Origin: UBA6115 sp050952935
GTDB taxonomy: Bacteria > Bacillota > Clostridia > Christensenellales > Aristaeellaceae
Direction of reading: 5' to 3'
Assembly (NCBI GenBank): GCA_050952935.1
Contig: JBMNLS010000002.1
Location: 124,001-188,000 of the forward strand
Length of the DNA: 64,000 nucleotides
In this document: positions 7,924-15,510 of the stretch, in pieces
Position numbering within the stretch: the stretch's first letter is position 1
Layout: every line of letters begins with the position of its first letter
Notes under the pieces: model-generated
The model's input: the letters and a program-made list of their open reading frames with translations, nothing else
Told to the model about the DNA's origin: nothing
Database searches by the model: none
Position numbers and translations under genes: made by a program

Positions 7924-8922
7924 TTATTCAAAAGGACGGTCAAGCAGCTCGCATAGTCCAAATCCCATGGTTTTATCGCCCGAGGCGTCGTAAACCGTTA
8001 TATGCAAGATGATGCTAATGCCATGCGGCGGGATTTTCATGTAAAGGGTGGCGCCCGTTTCAGCTTCATTCATTTCAAGGGGCGGGCCATCATAGCGATT
8101 TAAACGCCATTGATATTCGATGCGATAAGGGGGATGTCCCCCGCTCACATTGATGTTTGCCGCGATGGTGTCGCCATATTGGGCGATTCGCTTTGACATA
8201 TCTACCCTGGCCCGGAGAGCGTCTTGAGAGGGAGCGGGTGTAGGCCGCGCTTCACCGATGAACACATCAGCGCTGGCTTCGCCCCGTCTATTCGCTTTGT
8301 CCCAGTAAATGGCGTTGACAGACACCCGCCCGCTCTGGTTGGCTGAAAACACACATTGGTTGTTGCGAACATCGCCATAGATGGGATTGTCATTGCCATC
8401 CAGGTCATATTCCCAGATTTGCCATTCGATGACCTCCGCTGGCTGACGGCCGCCGCTGGATTTAATGGCGGCGGTGATTTTTTCGCCGACTTCCGCCCTG
8501 GGTTTGTCCAAAACAACATCACATTCAAAATAATCTTCTTTGGGAGCGCCCAAAATGTCAAAAAACATGGGATCTGCGTATAAGGTGCCCAGGTTTTTTT
8601 GATAGAGGCTCAGGCTGATACGCCCGACCTTGCCAAAATCCGCGCCCATGTACAGCGGAGAGCTTCCGCTTGGGGGCGCGCCAAAAATCGTATCATAATA
8701 GCGCTGGACATAGCCGTTGTCCTCAAAAATATCGGCAACGATGGAAATATCACAAGGGCCGGATATGCCGTTGGATTGCCAGTAAAAAAATGGCTGGCCA
8801 CCTGCCGGCACCTGATCGTTTTCAAGCCAGACCATCAACTCCGGCTCTTCTGACGAGATGCCTGGCGTCAATGTCAAAGCCGTCAACAAGGCCAGTATAA
8901 AAGCAAACAAACGCGTTTTCAT
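7924..8922 (-). CDS. Secreted protein with three probable Ig-like beta domains
   Basis: I do not recognise a specific family. The protein (332 residues) has a clear signal peptide (MKTRLFAFILALLTALTLTPG) and then three roughly 90-100-residue segments that look like repeated beta-sandwich domains, with similar openings such as RAEVGEKITAAIKSSGG and IAQYGDTIAANINVSGGHPP. A short PTPAPSQ linker precedes the third. Such PKD/Ig-like modules usually act outside the cell in adhesion or as spacers; no enzyme motif is visible. A site AGAGGT lies six bases before the ATG. It is convergent with the serine operon and seems monocistronic. Confidence 0.6.
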   Translation of the reverse strand: MKTRLFAFILALLTALTLTPGISSEEPELMVWLENDQVPAGGQPFFYWQSNGISGPCDISIVADIFEDNGYVQRYYDTIFGAPPSGSSPLYMGADFGKVGRISLSLYQKNLGTLYADPMFFDILGAPKEDYFECDVVLDKPRAEVGEKITAAIKSSGGRQPAEVIEWQIWEYDLDGNDNPIYGDVRNNQCVFSANQSGRVSVNAIYWDKANRRGEASADVFIGEARPTPAPSQDALRARVDMSKRIAQYGDTIAANINVSGGHPPYRIEYQWRLNRYDGPPLEMNEAETGATLYMKIPPHGISIILHITVYDASGDKTMGFGLCELLDRPFE

Positions 8923-8958
8923 TATGATACCTCTTGTTTTATGGTTCTCCGGGGAAAG

Positions 8959-9882
8959 CTATTTCTCTGATGCTTCAAACGCTTTCGCCTTTTCAAGCAA
9001 TTCCTTTTCCGTCAGATAGCTGGACAGGCAGCCCACCGCCTTGACGCTTTCAGCGCCGGTGAGGTTGCCATAGAGGATGGCCCGGGGAAGGTCAGCGCCA
9101 TGATAAAGCCCGTAGCAAAACCCCGCCAGGAAGGCGTCTCCGGCGCCGGTTGTATCCACCGCTTTCACATCAGGGACGGCGCGGATGAGGGTTTCCCTGC
9201 CGCCTGAATAGAGCAGGCAGCCCTCTTTGCCTAATTTGATCACCACATGCTTTAGGTATTCAGCCAGCGCCCGGGCGGCGGCGGAGGGGGAATCCGTGTC
9301 GGTGATGCGCATGGCCTCCATGTGGTTGGGGGTGTAGAAGTCCACCAGATTCAAAATGTCTTTCATGTTGGAGAGGCGCATGTCCTCCCGCCAGCCGGTG
9401 TCATACACCAGCAGGGTGCCTTCCCGCTTCAGCTGGGGATAAATCTCCAGGAAATCCCCATGCACCAGGGCGATGGCTGCGCCCCGGGAATTGTCCAGCA
9501 CCTGCTGGCGATGGTGATCGGTGACGATAACCGGATCGGTATAGCTGGTGAAGGCCCGGTCCCGGGGGGTGATGACAGCGCTGGTCACATTCACCGGCAT
9601 CCTGTCCCCCTGATAGAGGTTCAGCGGGCTGACGCCGGCGGCCGCGTACTGCGCTTTGGCGAAGGAGGAGAAAACGTCATCCCCCAGGAAGGTTTGCACA
9701 TGGGTGGGCACGCCCAGCCGCCCCAGGTTGATGAGGGTGGCCGGGTAATCCCCGCCCAGCTGCATGGAGAAATCCGCCGCGTAGATTTCCTCCCCCTCCT
9801 GGGGCACCCGGGGCATGCCGGAATAGAGCAGGTCCACATTGGTGGGGCCAAAGCCCGTGACAAAGCGCGATGTCTCCGCCAT
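8959..9882 (-). CDS. PfkB-family carbohydrate kinase
   Basis: A 307-residue ribokinase-like kinase. The N-terminal sugar-binding region has GFGPTNVDLLYSG and QLGGDYPATLINLGRLG. The C-terminal ATP-binding and catalytic motif is VDTTGAGDAFLAGFCYGL, with the catalytic Asp in GAGD. Typical substrates are ribose, fructose, nucleosides or 2-keto-3-deoxygluconate; the sequence does not settle which. Its start overlaps the stop of the LUD gene (TGATG), implying translational coupling as the last gene of the tldD-tldE-LUD-pfkB operon. Confidence 0.85.
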   Translation of the reverse strand: MAETSRFVTGFGPTNVDLLYSGMPRVPQEGEEIYAADFSMQLGGDYPATLINLGRLGVPTHVQTFLGDDVFSSFAKAQYAAAGVSPLNLYQGDRMPVNVTSAVITPRDRAFTSYTDPVIVTDHHRQQVLDNSRGAAIALVHGDFLEIYPQLKREGTLLVYDTGWREDMRLSNMKDILNLVDFYTPNHMEAMRITDTDSPSAAARALAEYLKHVVIKLGKEGCLLYSGGRETLIRAVPDVKAVDTTGAGDAFLAGFCYGLYHGADLPRAILYGNLTGAESVKAVGCLSSYLTEKELLEKAKAFEASEK

Positions 9883-10517
9883 CAGAATCCCAACTCCTCC
9901 CCGATGAGGATCACCTTGATGCGGCCGGGGATGGATGATCTGCGGGTGATGACCGTCTGGCAGCAGATGGACTCAGGCGTATGGCAGTCCCCGCAGCGCC
10001 CGGTGGCGGCGCAGGGCGTTTTCCGGTTCAGGCGCAGGGTGTTGGGCGGGGCCGCCATGTTGCGCGCCCGGTCATAGCCCGCCGCCACATCTTTCACCAA
10101 TTTGTTCATGCCCGCCAGGATGATCACCTCCTGGGGCCCAAAGCACAGGAAGGCCACCCGGTTGGCGGTGCCATCCACATTCACCAGCTCCCCCTCCAGG
10201 GTGATGGCGTTGGTTGACATCAAAAAGAAATCAGCGCAGCAGATTTGTCCGTACAGCGCCCGGCGCTCCTCGGGCGTTTTGGCGCTGTCCCGGTCAATCA
10301 CCTGATAGGGCCCGGCTTTGACCGCGCTTAAAAGCCCTGTTTCAGCCAGCGTCATGGAGCCGCCCCAGGCCACGCTGGCCCCTTCCGGCATCAGCTCCAG
10401 CGCTTTTTTAACGGCGCTTTCCTTATCCGGGCAGTAAAATCCCTCCATTTGCCGCCTGGCCAGGTTCTTGATGAGGGTGGCGGCGATGTTTTCATAATAT
10501 TGTTGTTTGGGTGTCAT
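9882..10517 (-). CDS. LUD-domain protein (lactate-utilisation LutC-like/DUF162)
   Basis: A 211-residue protein of the LUD (DUF162) superfamily. Visible family segments are ALELMPEGASVAWGGSMTL, DFFLMSTNAITLEGELVNVD and CFGPQEVIILAGMNKLV. Near the C-terminus lies a cysteine cluster (PCAATGRCGDC followed by PESICC) that could hold a metal or disulfides. In characterised members (LutC) the domain belongs to an iron-sulfur lactate dehydrogenase complex, but LutA and LutB are absent here, so the role is open. It lies between tldE and a sugar kinase and overlaps the latter. Confidence 0.8.
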   Translation of the reverse strand: MTPKQQYYENIAATLIKNLARRQMEGFYCPDKESAVKKALELMPEGASVAWGGSMTLAETGLLSAVKAGPYQVIDRDSAKTPEERRALYGQICCADFFLMSTNAITLEGELVNVDGTANRVAFLCFGPQEVIILAGMNKLVKDVAAGYDRARNMAAPPNTLRLNRKTPCAATGRCGDCHTPESICCQTVITRRSSIPGRIKVILIGEELGF

Positions 10518-10536
10518 GGCGTCCTCCTTTTAATGC

Positions 10537-11928
10537 TCAATAGCTCTTGTTGCTGATCTCCACCTTCACATCATCACAGCACATCAGCCGGGGCACCACC
10601 AGCGCCTCGGGATCCCTGGCATCATAGGTGGAGGAGATGTTGTAGGGGGTCGTTTGGGTGGAAAGCCATTGCAGCTTGTCCCCAAACAGGCTGCCCAGCT
10701 TTTCGGTAAAGCGGACGTTGAAGGGCACCACCACGGAACCGTCCTGCTTAAACAGGAGGGCCCCGAAGCGGGAGGTGCCGGTGATGAGGCCCTCGCTGGC
10801 GTTGACCAGGCCGGTATAGTGCAGATAGGGCACATACAGCAGATCCCCCTCCCGGGCAGCCAGGCCGCTTAGCGCTTCCGGATCGTTTACGGGCATCTGG
10901 CCAGGCTCCAGGCGGAAGCTGCGGTGCATCACATCATGCCCGGTGGCCTGCTGCCCATACTCGTCCGCGGCTGACTGGGACCAGATGAAGCCGTTGAAGA
11001 CCCCTTTGTCATAGAAGGCTTTGGGCTGACGCTGCCTGCCGAAGCCGTCCACCGGGATGGCAAAGGCATCCAGGCAATCTGAATCCTCCCACAGGGTCAC
11101 CTGGGGGGACAGGCGCTGCTTGCCTATGTCCTCGGGGCTATTGATGCTATTGTCCCGCTTCATCATTCCGCCGTCAACCCCCAGGTAGGTGAGGAATCTC
11201 AGGTACTCCGCTGTGGTTGCCGCCCCAAACACCACCTTGTACGCTCCCAGGGGCAGCCGCACCGCCTCGCAGTGCTGATATTTGTCTTTCAGGAAGGCCA
11301 GGCGCGCGCGCAGGGCGCCGGGGTTCAGATCGTCCGCACAGGCGGCGCTTTGCTCGGCGTTGATCTCCCACTTGTCTTTTCGTGATGACAGCACCAGGGT
11401 GATCTGGGCGTCGCTGGCCTGCCAGGCCACATAATGCTCCGTGGCGGTTGACAGGTCGATGGTGAGGGTCTTGCCCACGGAGAAATTGCCCGACAGCTGC
11501 ACATCATCGCTTTCCAGCCCTTTTGTGGCCTGGTTGATATAGGCCAGGATGTCCTCATTGGAAATACGGGCCAGCTTGTCATCATAGCCCGCCTGGTGGA
11601 TGGCGGTTTCCTGAATCACCGGGAAGGTGGGCTGGTAGCTGAGCATGCTGGCATAGGCCAGCATGCTTCCGGCCTTGTCCACCGCCTCAAAGAGGGCGGC
11701 CTGGTCATCCGGATCGCACATCACCTGGGCGGTGGCCGTTTTGTGATCGCCATAGGCGGTCACGGAAAACCGGCTTAAGGCCTCGCTGGTGTTAAGGGAT
11801 ACCCCGGAGTTGGCCAGGCGCACCAGGTGGCTGTCCTCCTGGTGGAGGGACAGCGCGGCTTTTATTCCCTGCTTGACGGCATGCTCCCGCACGGCCAGCA
11901 GTTTTTGAGCGGTTTGATTCATCGGCAT
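10537..11928 (-). CDS. tldE: TldE/PmbA-type subunit of the TldD/TldE metalloprotease
   Basis: The non-metal-binding partner in the TldD/TldE heterodimeric protease, a family that degrades unfolded short peptides and in some bacteria trims ribosomal peptides such as microcin B17. The protein is 463 residues, lacks HExxxH, and carries family segments such as GVDGGMMKRDNSINSPEDIG, GFGRQRQPKAFYDKGVFNGF and SASEGLITGTSRFGALLF-like text near the C-terminus. The ATG at 11928 has a GGTGGG site eight bases upstream; a GTG at 11935-11937 lies within the tldD overlap and is less likely. It begins two bases before tldD ends. Confidence 0.85.
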   Translation of the reverse strand: MPMNQTAQKLLAVREHAVKQGIKAALSLHQEDSHLVRLANSGVSLNTSEALSRFSVTAYGDHKTATAQVMCDPDDQAALFEAVDKAGSMLAYASMLSYQPTFPVIQETAIHQAGYDDKLARISNEDILAYINQATKGLESDDVQLSGNFSVGKTLTIDLSTATEHYVAWQASDAQITLVLSSRKDKWEINAEQSAACADDLNPGALRARLAFLKDKYQHCEAVRLPLGAYKVVFGAATTAEYLRFLTYLGVDGGMMKRDNSINSPEDIGKQRLSPQVTLWEDSDCLDAFAIPVDGFGRQRQPKAFYDKGVFNGFIWSQSAADEYGQQATGHDVMHRSFRLEPGQMPVNDPEALSGLAAREGDLLYVPYLHYTGLVNASEGLITGTSRFGALLFKQDGSVVVPFNVRFTEKLGSLFGDKLQWLSTQTTPYNISSTYDARDPEALVVPRLMCCDDVKVEISNKSY

Positions 11929-11929
11929 A

Positions 11930-13384
11930 TTATTCACCCACCTTTACATGGTCAAAGCGGCACACCGGCACCCCATGGCCCAGCTGCATGATCTGGGAGG
12001 GCATGCCCTTGCCGCAGTTGGGGACATACTGCACCTGCCAGGTGCTCTCATCGCCCACAGCGCTTAAGGAGTTGTAGAAGGGCAGCGTATCGCCCGAATA
12101 GGCGGCGGAACGCACCACATTTTTCACCTGGCCGTCCTCCACCAAATAGGCATAGTCATTGGCGAAGTGGAACTGCTCCCGGTTGGAGCCGATGGACCAG
12201 GATTTATCGCCGGAGAGCACAATGCCCTTTTCGGTGGAGGCGATGATGTCCTTAAGCGAACCATCCTGCCCGGGATCCACGCTGATATTGGTCATGCGCT
12301 CCAGGGGCGTGCGGTAAAAGGCGGTGGCCCGGGCTGTGCCGCCGGAACCGCTGAAGATGTTCCGCCCCGCCCGCTCATTGGCCTCGGTGACCATTTGCCG
12401 GGAGGTGATGGCGCCCACCAGCACGCCCCGCTCAATCAGCATATAGTTTTGCGCGGCCACGCCGTCATCATCATAGCCAAAGGAGCCGGGGCTGTTGGGC
12501 AGCAGGGCGTCCGCCCGTACATTGAGTTTGTCAGTGCCGTATTGGAGGCTGCCAAAGTCCTCCAGCCTCACAAAGGAGCCGCCGGCATAGCTGAGCTCAT
12601 AGCCCAGGATCCGGTCCAGTTCCAGGGGGTGGCCGATGGTTTCATGCACCTGTAAGTACATCTGATCAGGCATCAGGATCACGCTGCGCACATCCCGGGG
12701 GCACCTGGGGGCCACCAGGGTTTCATTCAGTTCCCTGACGATCCGCTCAGCCTCCGCCAGCCAGTGGGCTTCCTGCATGATCTCCCAGCCCCGGGAATCC
12801 CCCAGGCGGGGCGGGCTATATTTACGGCCCTGGGTTTCGCCACCCACATCCCTGCCCTTGACAAAGATGGAGGGGAACAGCTCCCGGATTTCCTTGTGAA
12901 TTTCAGCGCCTTCGCTGTCATAATACTCAACGGTGCGGGACATGGCGATGAGATAGGCCACCCGCTGGGTGACGCCCGGCTGCTTGAGCGCCGCGTCCAT
13001 CTTTTGCAAAAAGGCCGCCTGTTCGTCCAGGGGCACCAGCAGGGCATCCTGCCGGCAGGGGGAGGAAAAGCTTCCGCTGAGCACCTCCTTATCCGCCAGC
13101 CGGACAGGACGGGTCATGCGCTTGGCAGCGGTTCGGGCGTTTGAAAGCGCCTTGTCAAAGGTGCCGGTTATGTCATCCAAAACGCTGGAGGCCGCAAAGC
13201 CCCAGGCGCCATCCGCCAGCACCCGCACACCAAAGCCGCTTTCCTTCTCCTGGGTGAAGCTGTGCATATTGCCGTTAAGCATGGCCATGCTGAGGGAATC
13301 ATCCTTGGGGTAGTAGCGCACATCCGCGTAACTGGCCCCCTTTTTCATCAGCCGATCCAACTGTTCTTTCCATTGATACGCCAT
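11930..13384 (-). CDS. tldD: TldD-type zinc metalloprotease subunit
   Basis: The catalytic subunit of the TldD/TldE protease, 484 residues. The zinc-binding signature HETIGH (in QVHETIGHPLELDRILGYE) matches the family HExxxH motif. Other family parts are the N-terminal GASYADVRYY, the EKESGFGVRV strand and the C-terminal GKGMPSQIMQLGHGVPVCRF. An AAGGAG site lies eight bases before the ATG. First gene of an operon continuing into tldE, a LUD protein and a PfkB kinase. The natural substrate is unknown and no ribosomal-peptide precursor was seen nearby. Confidence 0.9.
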   Translation of the reverse strand: MAYQWKEQLDRLMKKGASYADVRYYPKDDSLSMAMLNGNMHSFTQEKESGFGVRVLADGAWGFAASSVLDDITGTFDKALSNARTAAKRMTRPVRLADKEVLSGSFSSPCRQDALLVPLDEQAAFLQKMDAALKQPGVTQRVAYLIAMSRTVEYYDSEGAEIHKEIRELFPSIFVKGRDVGGETQGRKYSPPRLGDSRGWEIMQEAHWLAEAERIVRELNETLVAPRCPRDVRSVILMPDQMYLQVHETIGHPLELDRILGYELSYAGGSFVRLEDFGSLQYGTDKLNVRADALLPNSPGSFGYDDDGVAAQNYMLIERGVLVGAITSRQMVTEANERAGRNIFSGSGGTARATAFYRTPLERMTNISVDPGQDGSLKDIIASTEKGIVLSGDKSWSIGSNREQFHFANDYAYLVEDGQVKNVVRSAAYSGDTLPFYNSLSAVGDESTWQVQYVPNCGKGMPSQIMQLGHGVPVCRFDHVKVGE

Positions 13385-13520
13385 GGATTCGCTCCTTTCG
13401 GCAGTTTGAGATTGTATGCGTCTATTTTAGCATATTTCGGGGGTGGTGGGGAGGTTGTGTTCCTATTGTTCAAAAAATGTGATAGAATCTTGCGTCAGAA
13501 GATTATTTTAAGGACAGGGC

Positions 13521-14231
13521 ATGATTAATTTTCGCGATTTGGGGGGCATACAAACACGGGATGGGCGGCGGATCGTCCCGGGGCTGCTGTTTCGTTCCAG
13601 CCAGTGGGCGGACGACCTGGCGACCTTGGAAGCGCTGGACATTCGCAGGTGGCTTGATTTGCGCGCGCCCTTTGAACGGGAGCGCAAGCCTTGCTGCCCG
13701 CTGCCCGGCAGCGATGTGACCCATTTGTTTGATGGGCCCACGCCCTGCAACACCTTGCCCCCATTGCTTCCGGGGCATATACTGAAGCGCGGGCGGCCGG
13801 GGGAGGAAATGCGGGCGCGGTATGGCGGGTTTCCTGTTACCCATGCAGGGGCTATGCGGCAGTTTTTCCGTATCCTGCTGAAAAAAGCGGAGCCCACGCT
13901 GTACTTCTGCTGTCAGGGCAAAGACCGGGCAGGCGTTTTCACCGCCGTGCTGCTGGAGGCGCTGGGCGTTGGCGAAGAAGAGATCATGCGTGATTATTTG
14001 CTGTCAAACAGCTGTCTGGAAGGGCTGAACCGGGCGGATTATGCCCGGATGGGTGCTGGGATGACGGAGGAAGAAAAAGCTGTTTTATGGTCCTATATGC
14101 AGGTGTACCCTGAATACCTGAACGCCTTCTGGCATGCCCGGGGGGACGCGGATCGTTTCTGGATAGAATCCCTGGGCTTAACAAGGGATGACCGGATGCG
14201 GCTAAGAACGATGTATACTAAAGGTAACTGA
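13521..14231 (+). CDS. Tyrosine-phosphatase-like protein (DSP/PTP fold)
   Basis: A 236-residue cytoplasmic protein of the bacterial tyrosine/serine phosphatase family. The opening FRDLGGIQTRDGRRIVPGLLFRS and the P-loop CCQGKDRAGV match the family, with a CX5R active site. The position before the catalytic Cys is Phe rather than the common His. The family hydrolyses phosphoprotein or phosphoinositide substrates; the target here is unknown. An AAGGAC site is seven bases before the ATG. It is followed at 38 bases by resB on the same strand. Confidence 0.82.
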   Translation: MINFRDLGGIQTRDGRRIVPGLLFRSSQWADDLATLEALDIRRWLDLRAPFERERKPCCPLPGSDVTHLFDGPTPCNTLPPLLPGHILKRGRPGEEMRARYGGFPVTHAGAMRQFFRILLKKAEPTLYFCCQGKDRAGVFTAVLLEALGVGEEEIMRDYLLSNSCLEGLNRADYARMGAGMTEEEKAVLWSYMQVYPEYLNAFWHARGDADRFWIESLGLTRDDRMRLRTMYTKGN

Positions 14232-14269
14232 CCATTCAGCATTTTAACCGGAGAAGGGTAGGAATTGTT

Positions 14270-15499
14270 GTGAAGAAAACGCTCAAATTTTTGCAAAGCA
14301 TGCGCTTTGGCATGCTGCTGCTGGTGCTGATTTTGCTCATTTCCCTGGTGGGCTCGTTTATCCCTCAGGGGAATGAGTCTGCCTACTATCAGGAACGATA
14401 TGGCGAATTGGCCAAAGTGCTTTTAGTGCTGAAGTTGGACAATGTGTTTTTCAGCTGGTATTTCATAGCGCTTACATTTCTTTTGTGCGTCAATTTGCTT
14501 TTTTGTTCTGTGCTTCGTCTGGGCAAGGTGTCAAAAGCATATCGCATGATGCCTGAATCCGTATCGGCGTTAGCGTTAAGTCCAACGGAGGTTTCCCAGG
14601 AAACGCTGCTCTCCTTTTTGAAGGCCAACCGTTTTAAATTGCTTAAAACCAATTCGGGAAAGGTCTATGGCCGTGGGCGGATGGGGCATTACGGCACGTT
14701 TGTCGTGCATTTAGCGCTTCTATTGCTGCTGGTTTCGGCGGCGGGGGCGATATATCTCTCCACCATGACCGATGTGTCATTGCGCGTTGGGGAGCAAACG
14801 ACGCTTGATGACGGCACCGTGGTCGAACTGGCGGCTTTCAGGTCTGCCAATGAGGCGGGCGAGGTGGTTTATGAAAGCGACCTGAGCGTTCGCTACCCTG
14901 ATGGCGGTGAGGAACAAAAGCAGGTCACCGTTAATTACCCTGCTTCCATCTCCGGACAGAAGATCTTTCAAATGGGATATGGCATTGAAGGGCTTCTGAC
15001 CATCGATCATCAGGGGAAAAAGGATTCGCTTGCGCTGAGCAATGAGGACGCCGGGAGCTTCCTCACAGTGGACGGCAAATCGGGCATCGTTTTTCAGGGC
15101 TTGTTTCCGGACTATGTTGAGACGGACAGCGGTGTCAATCTGCTGAGAAGCTCGAAGCTGGGCTATCCCAACCCGGTGTATGCCGTTGTGCGGATTGAAA
15201 ACGGGCAGCATGAAAACAGCGTCGCCCTGCCGGGCACCACTGCGATGGTGGGCGATGTGATTTACACGTTTGAAAAGCCGGTGAATATCTCCACCCTGCG
15301 CCTTAAAAGCTATCCTGCCAGCCTTTTTTCTCTGCTGTATTTCAGCTTTGTTCTGCTGATCGCGGGCATCTGGCTGGCGTTTTTCCAGATACCGGTCTAT
15401 ATCCATGTGGGTGAAGAGGGTTATGCGATGCGAAGCGCAAAGCCCGTGCCGGAGCTGGAAAAAGCGCTCAAGGCCCTGGCTGAAAACAGACAGGTGTAG
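14270..15499 (+). CDS. ResB-like cytochrome c biogenesis family membrane protein
   Basis: A 409-residue membrane protein related to ResB/Ccs1, the periplasmic-side partner in cytochrome c maturation system II. Hydrophobic segments lie at about residues 12-30 (with GSFIPQGNESAYY just after, a ResB hallmark), 60-85, 145-170 and near 355-375, with a large beta-rich extracytoplasmic loop between the last two. The partner ResC/CcsA is not in the window, and no c-type cytochrome (CXXCH protein) is seen. GTG start with a GAGAAGGG site upstream. It precedes an accessory secA by 11 bases. Confidence 0.75.
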   Translation: MKKTLKFLQSMRFGMLLLVLILLISLVGSFIPQGNESAYYQERYGELAKVLLVLKLDNVFFSWYFIALTFLLCVNLLFCSVLRLGKVSKAYRMMPESVSALALSPTEVSQETLLSFLKANRFKLLKTNSGKVYGRGRMGHYGTFVVHLALLLLLVSAAGAIYLSTMTDVSLRVGEQTTLDDGTVVELAAFRSANEAGEVVYESDLSVRYPDGGEEQKQVTVNYPASISGQKIFQMGYGIEGLLTIDHQGKKDSLALSNEDAGSFLTVDGKSGIVFQGLFPDYVETDSGVNLLRSSKLGYPNPVYAVVRIENGQHENSVALPGTTAMVGDVIYTFEKPVNISTLRLKSYPASLFSLLYFSFVLLIAGIWLAFFQIPVYIHVGEEGYAMRSAKPVPELEKALKALAENRQV

Positions 15500-15510
15500 C
15501 TGACATAACC

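Noticed and set aside
9322..10077. 251-codon plus-strand frame opposite pfkB and the LUD gene
   Set aside because: Antisense to two recognised genes, no family similarity.
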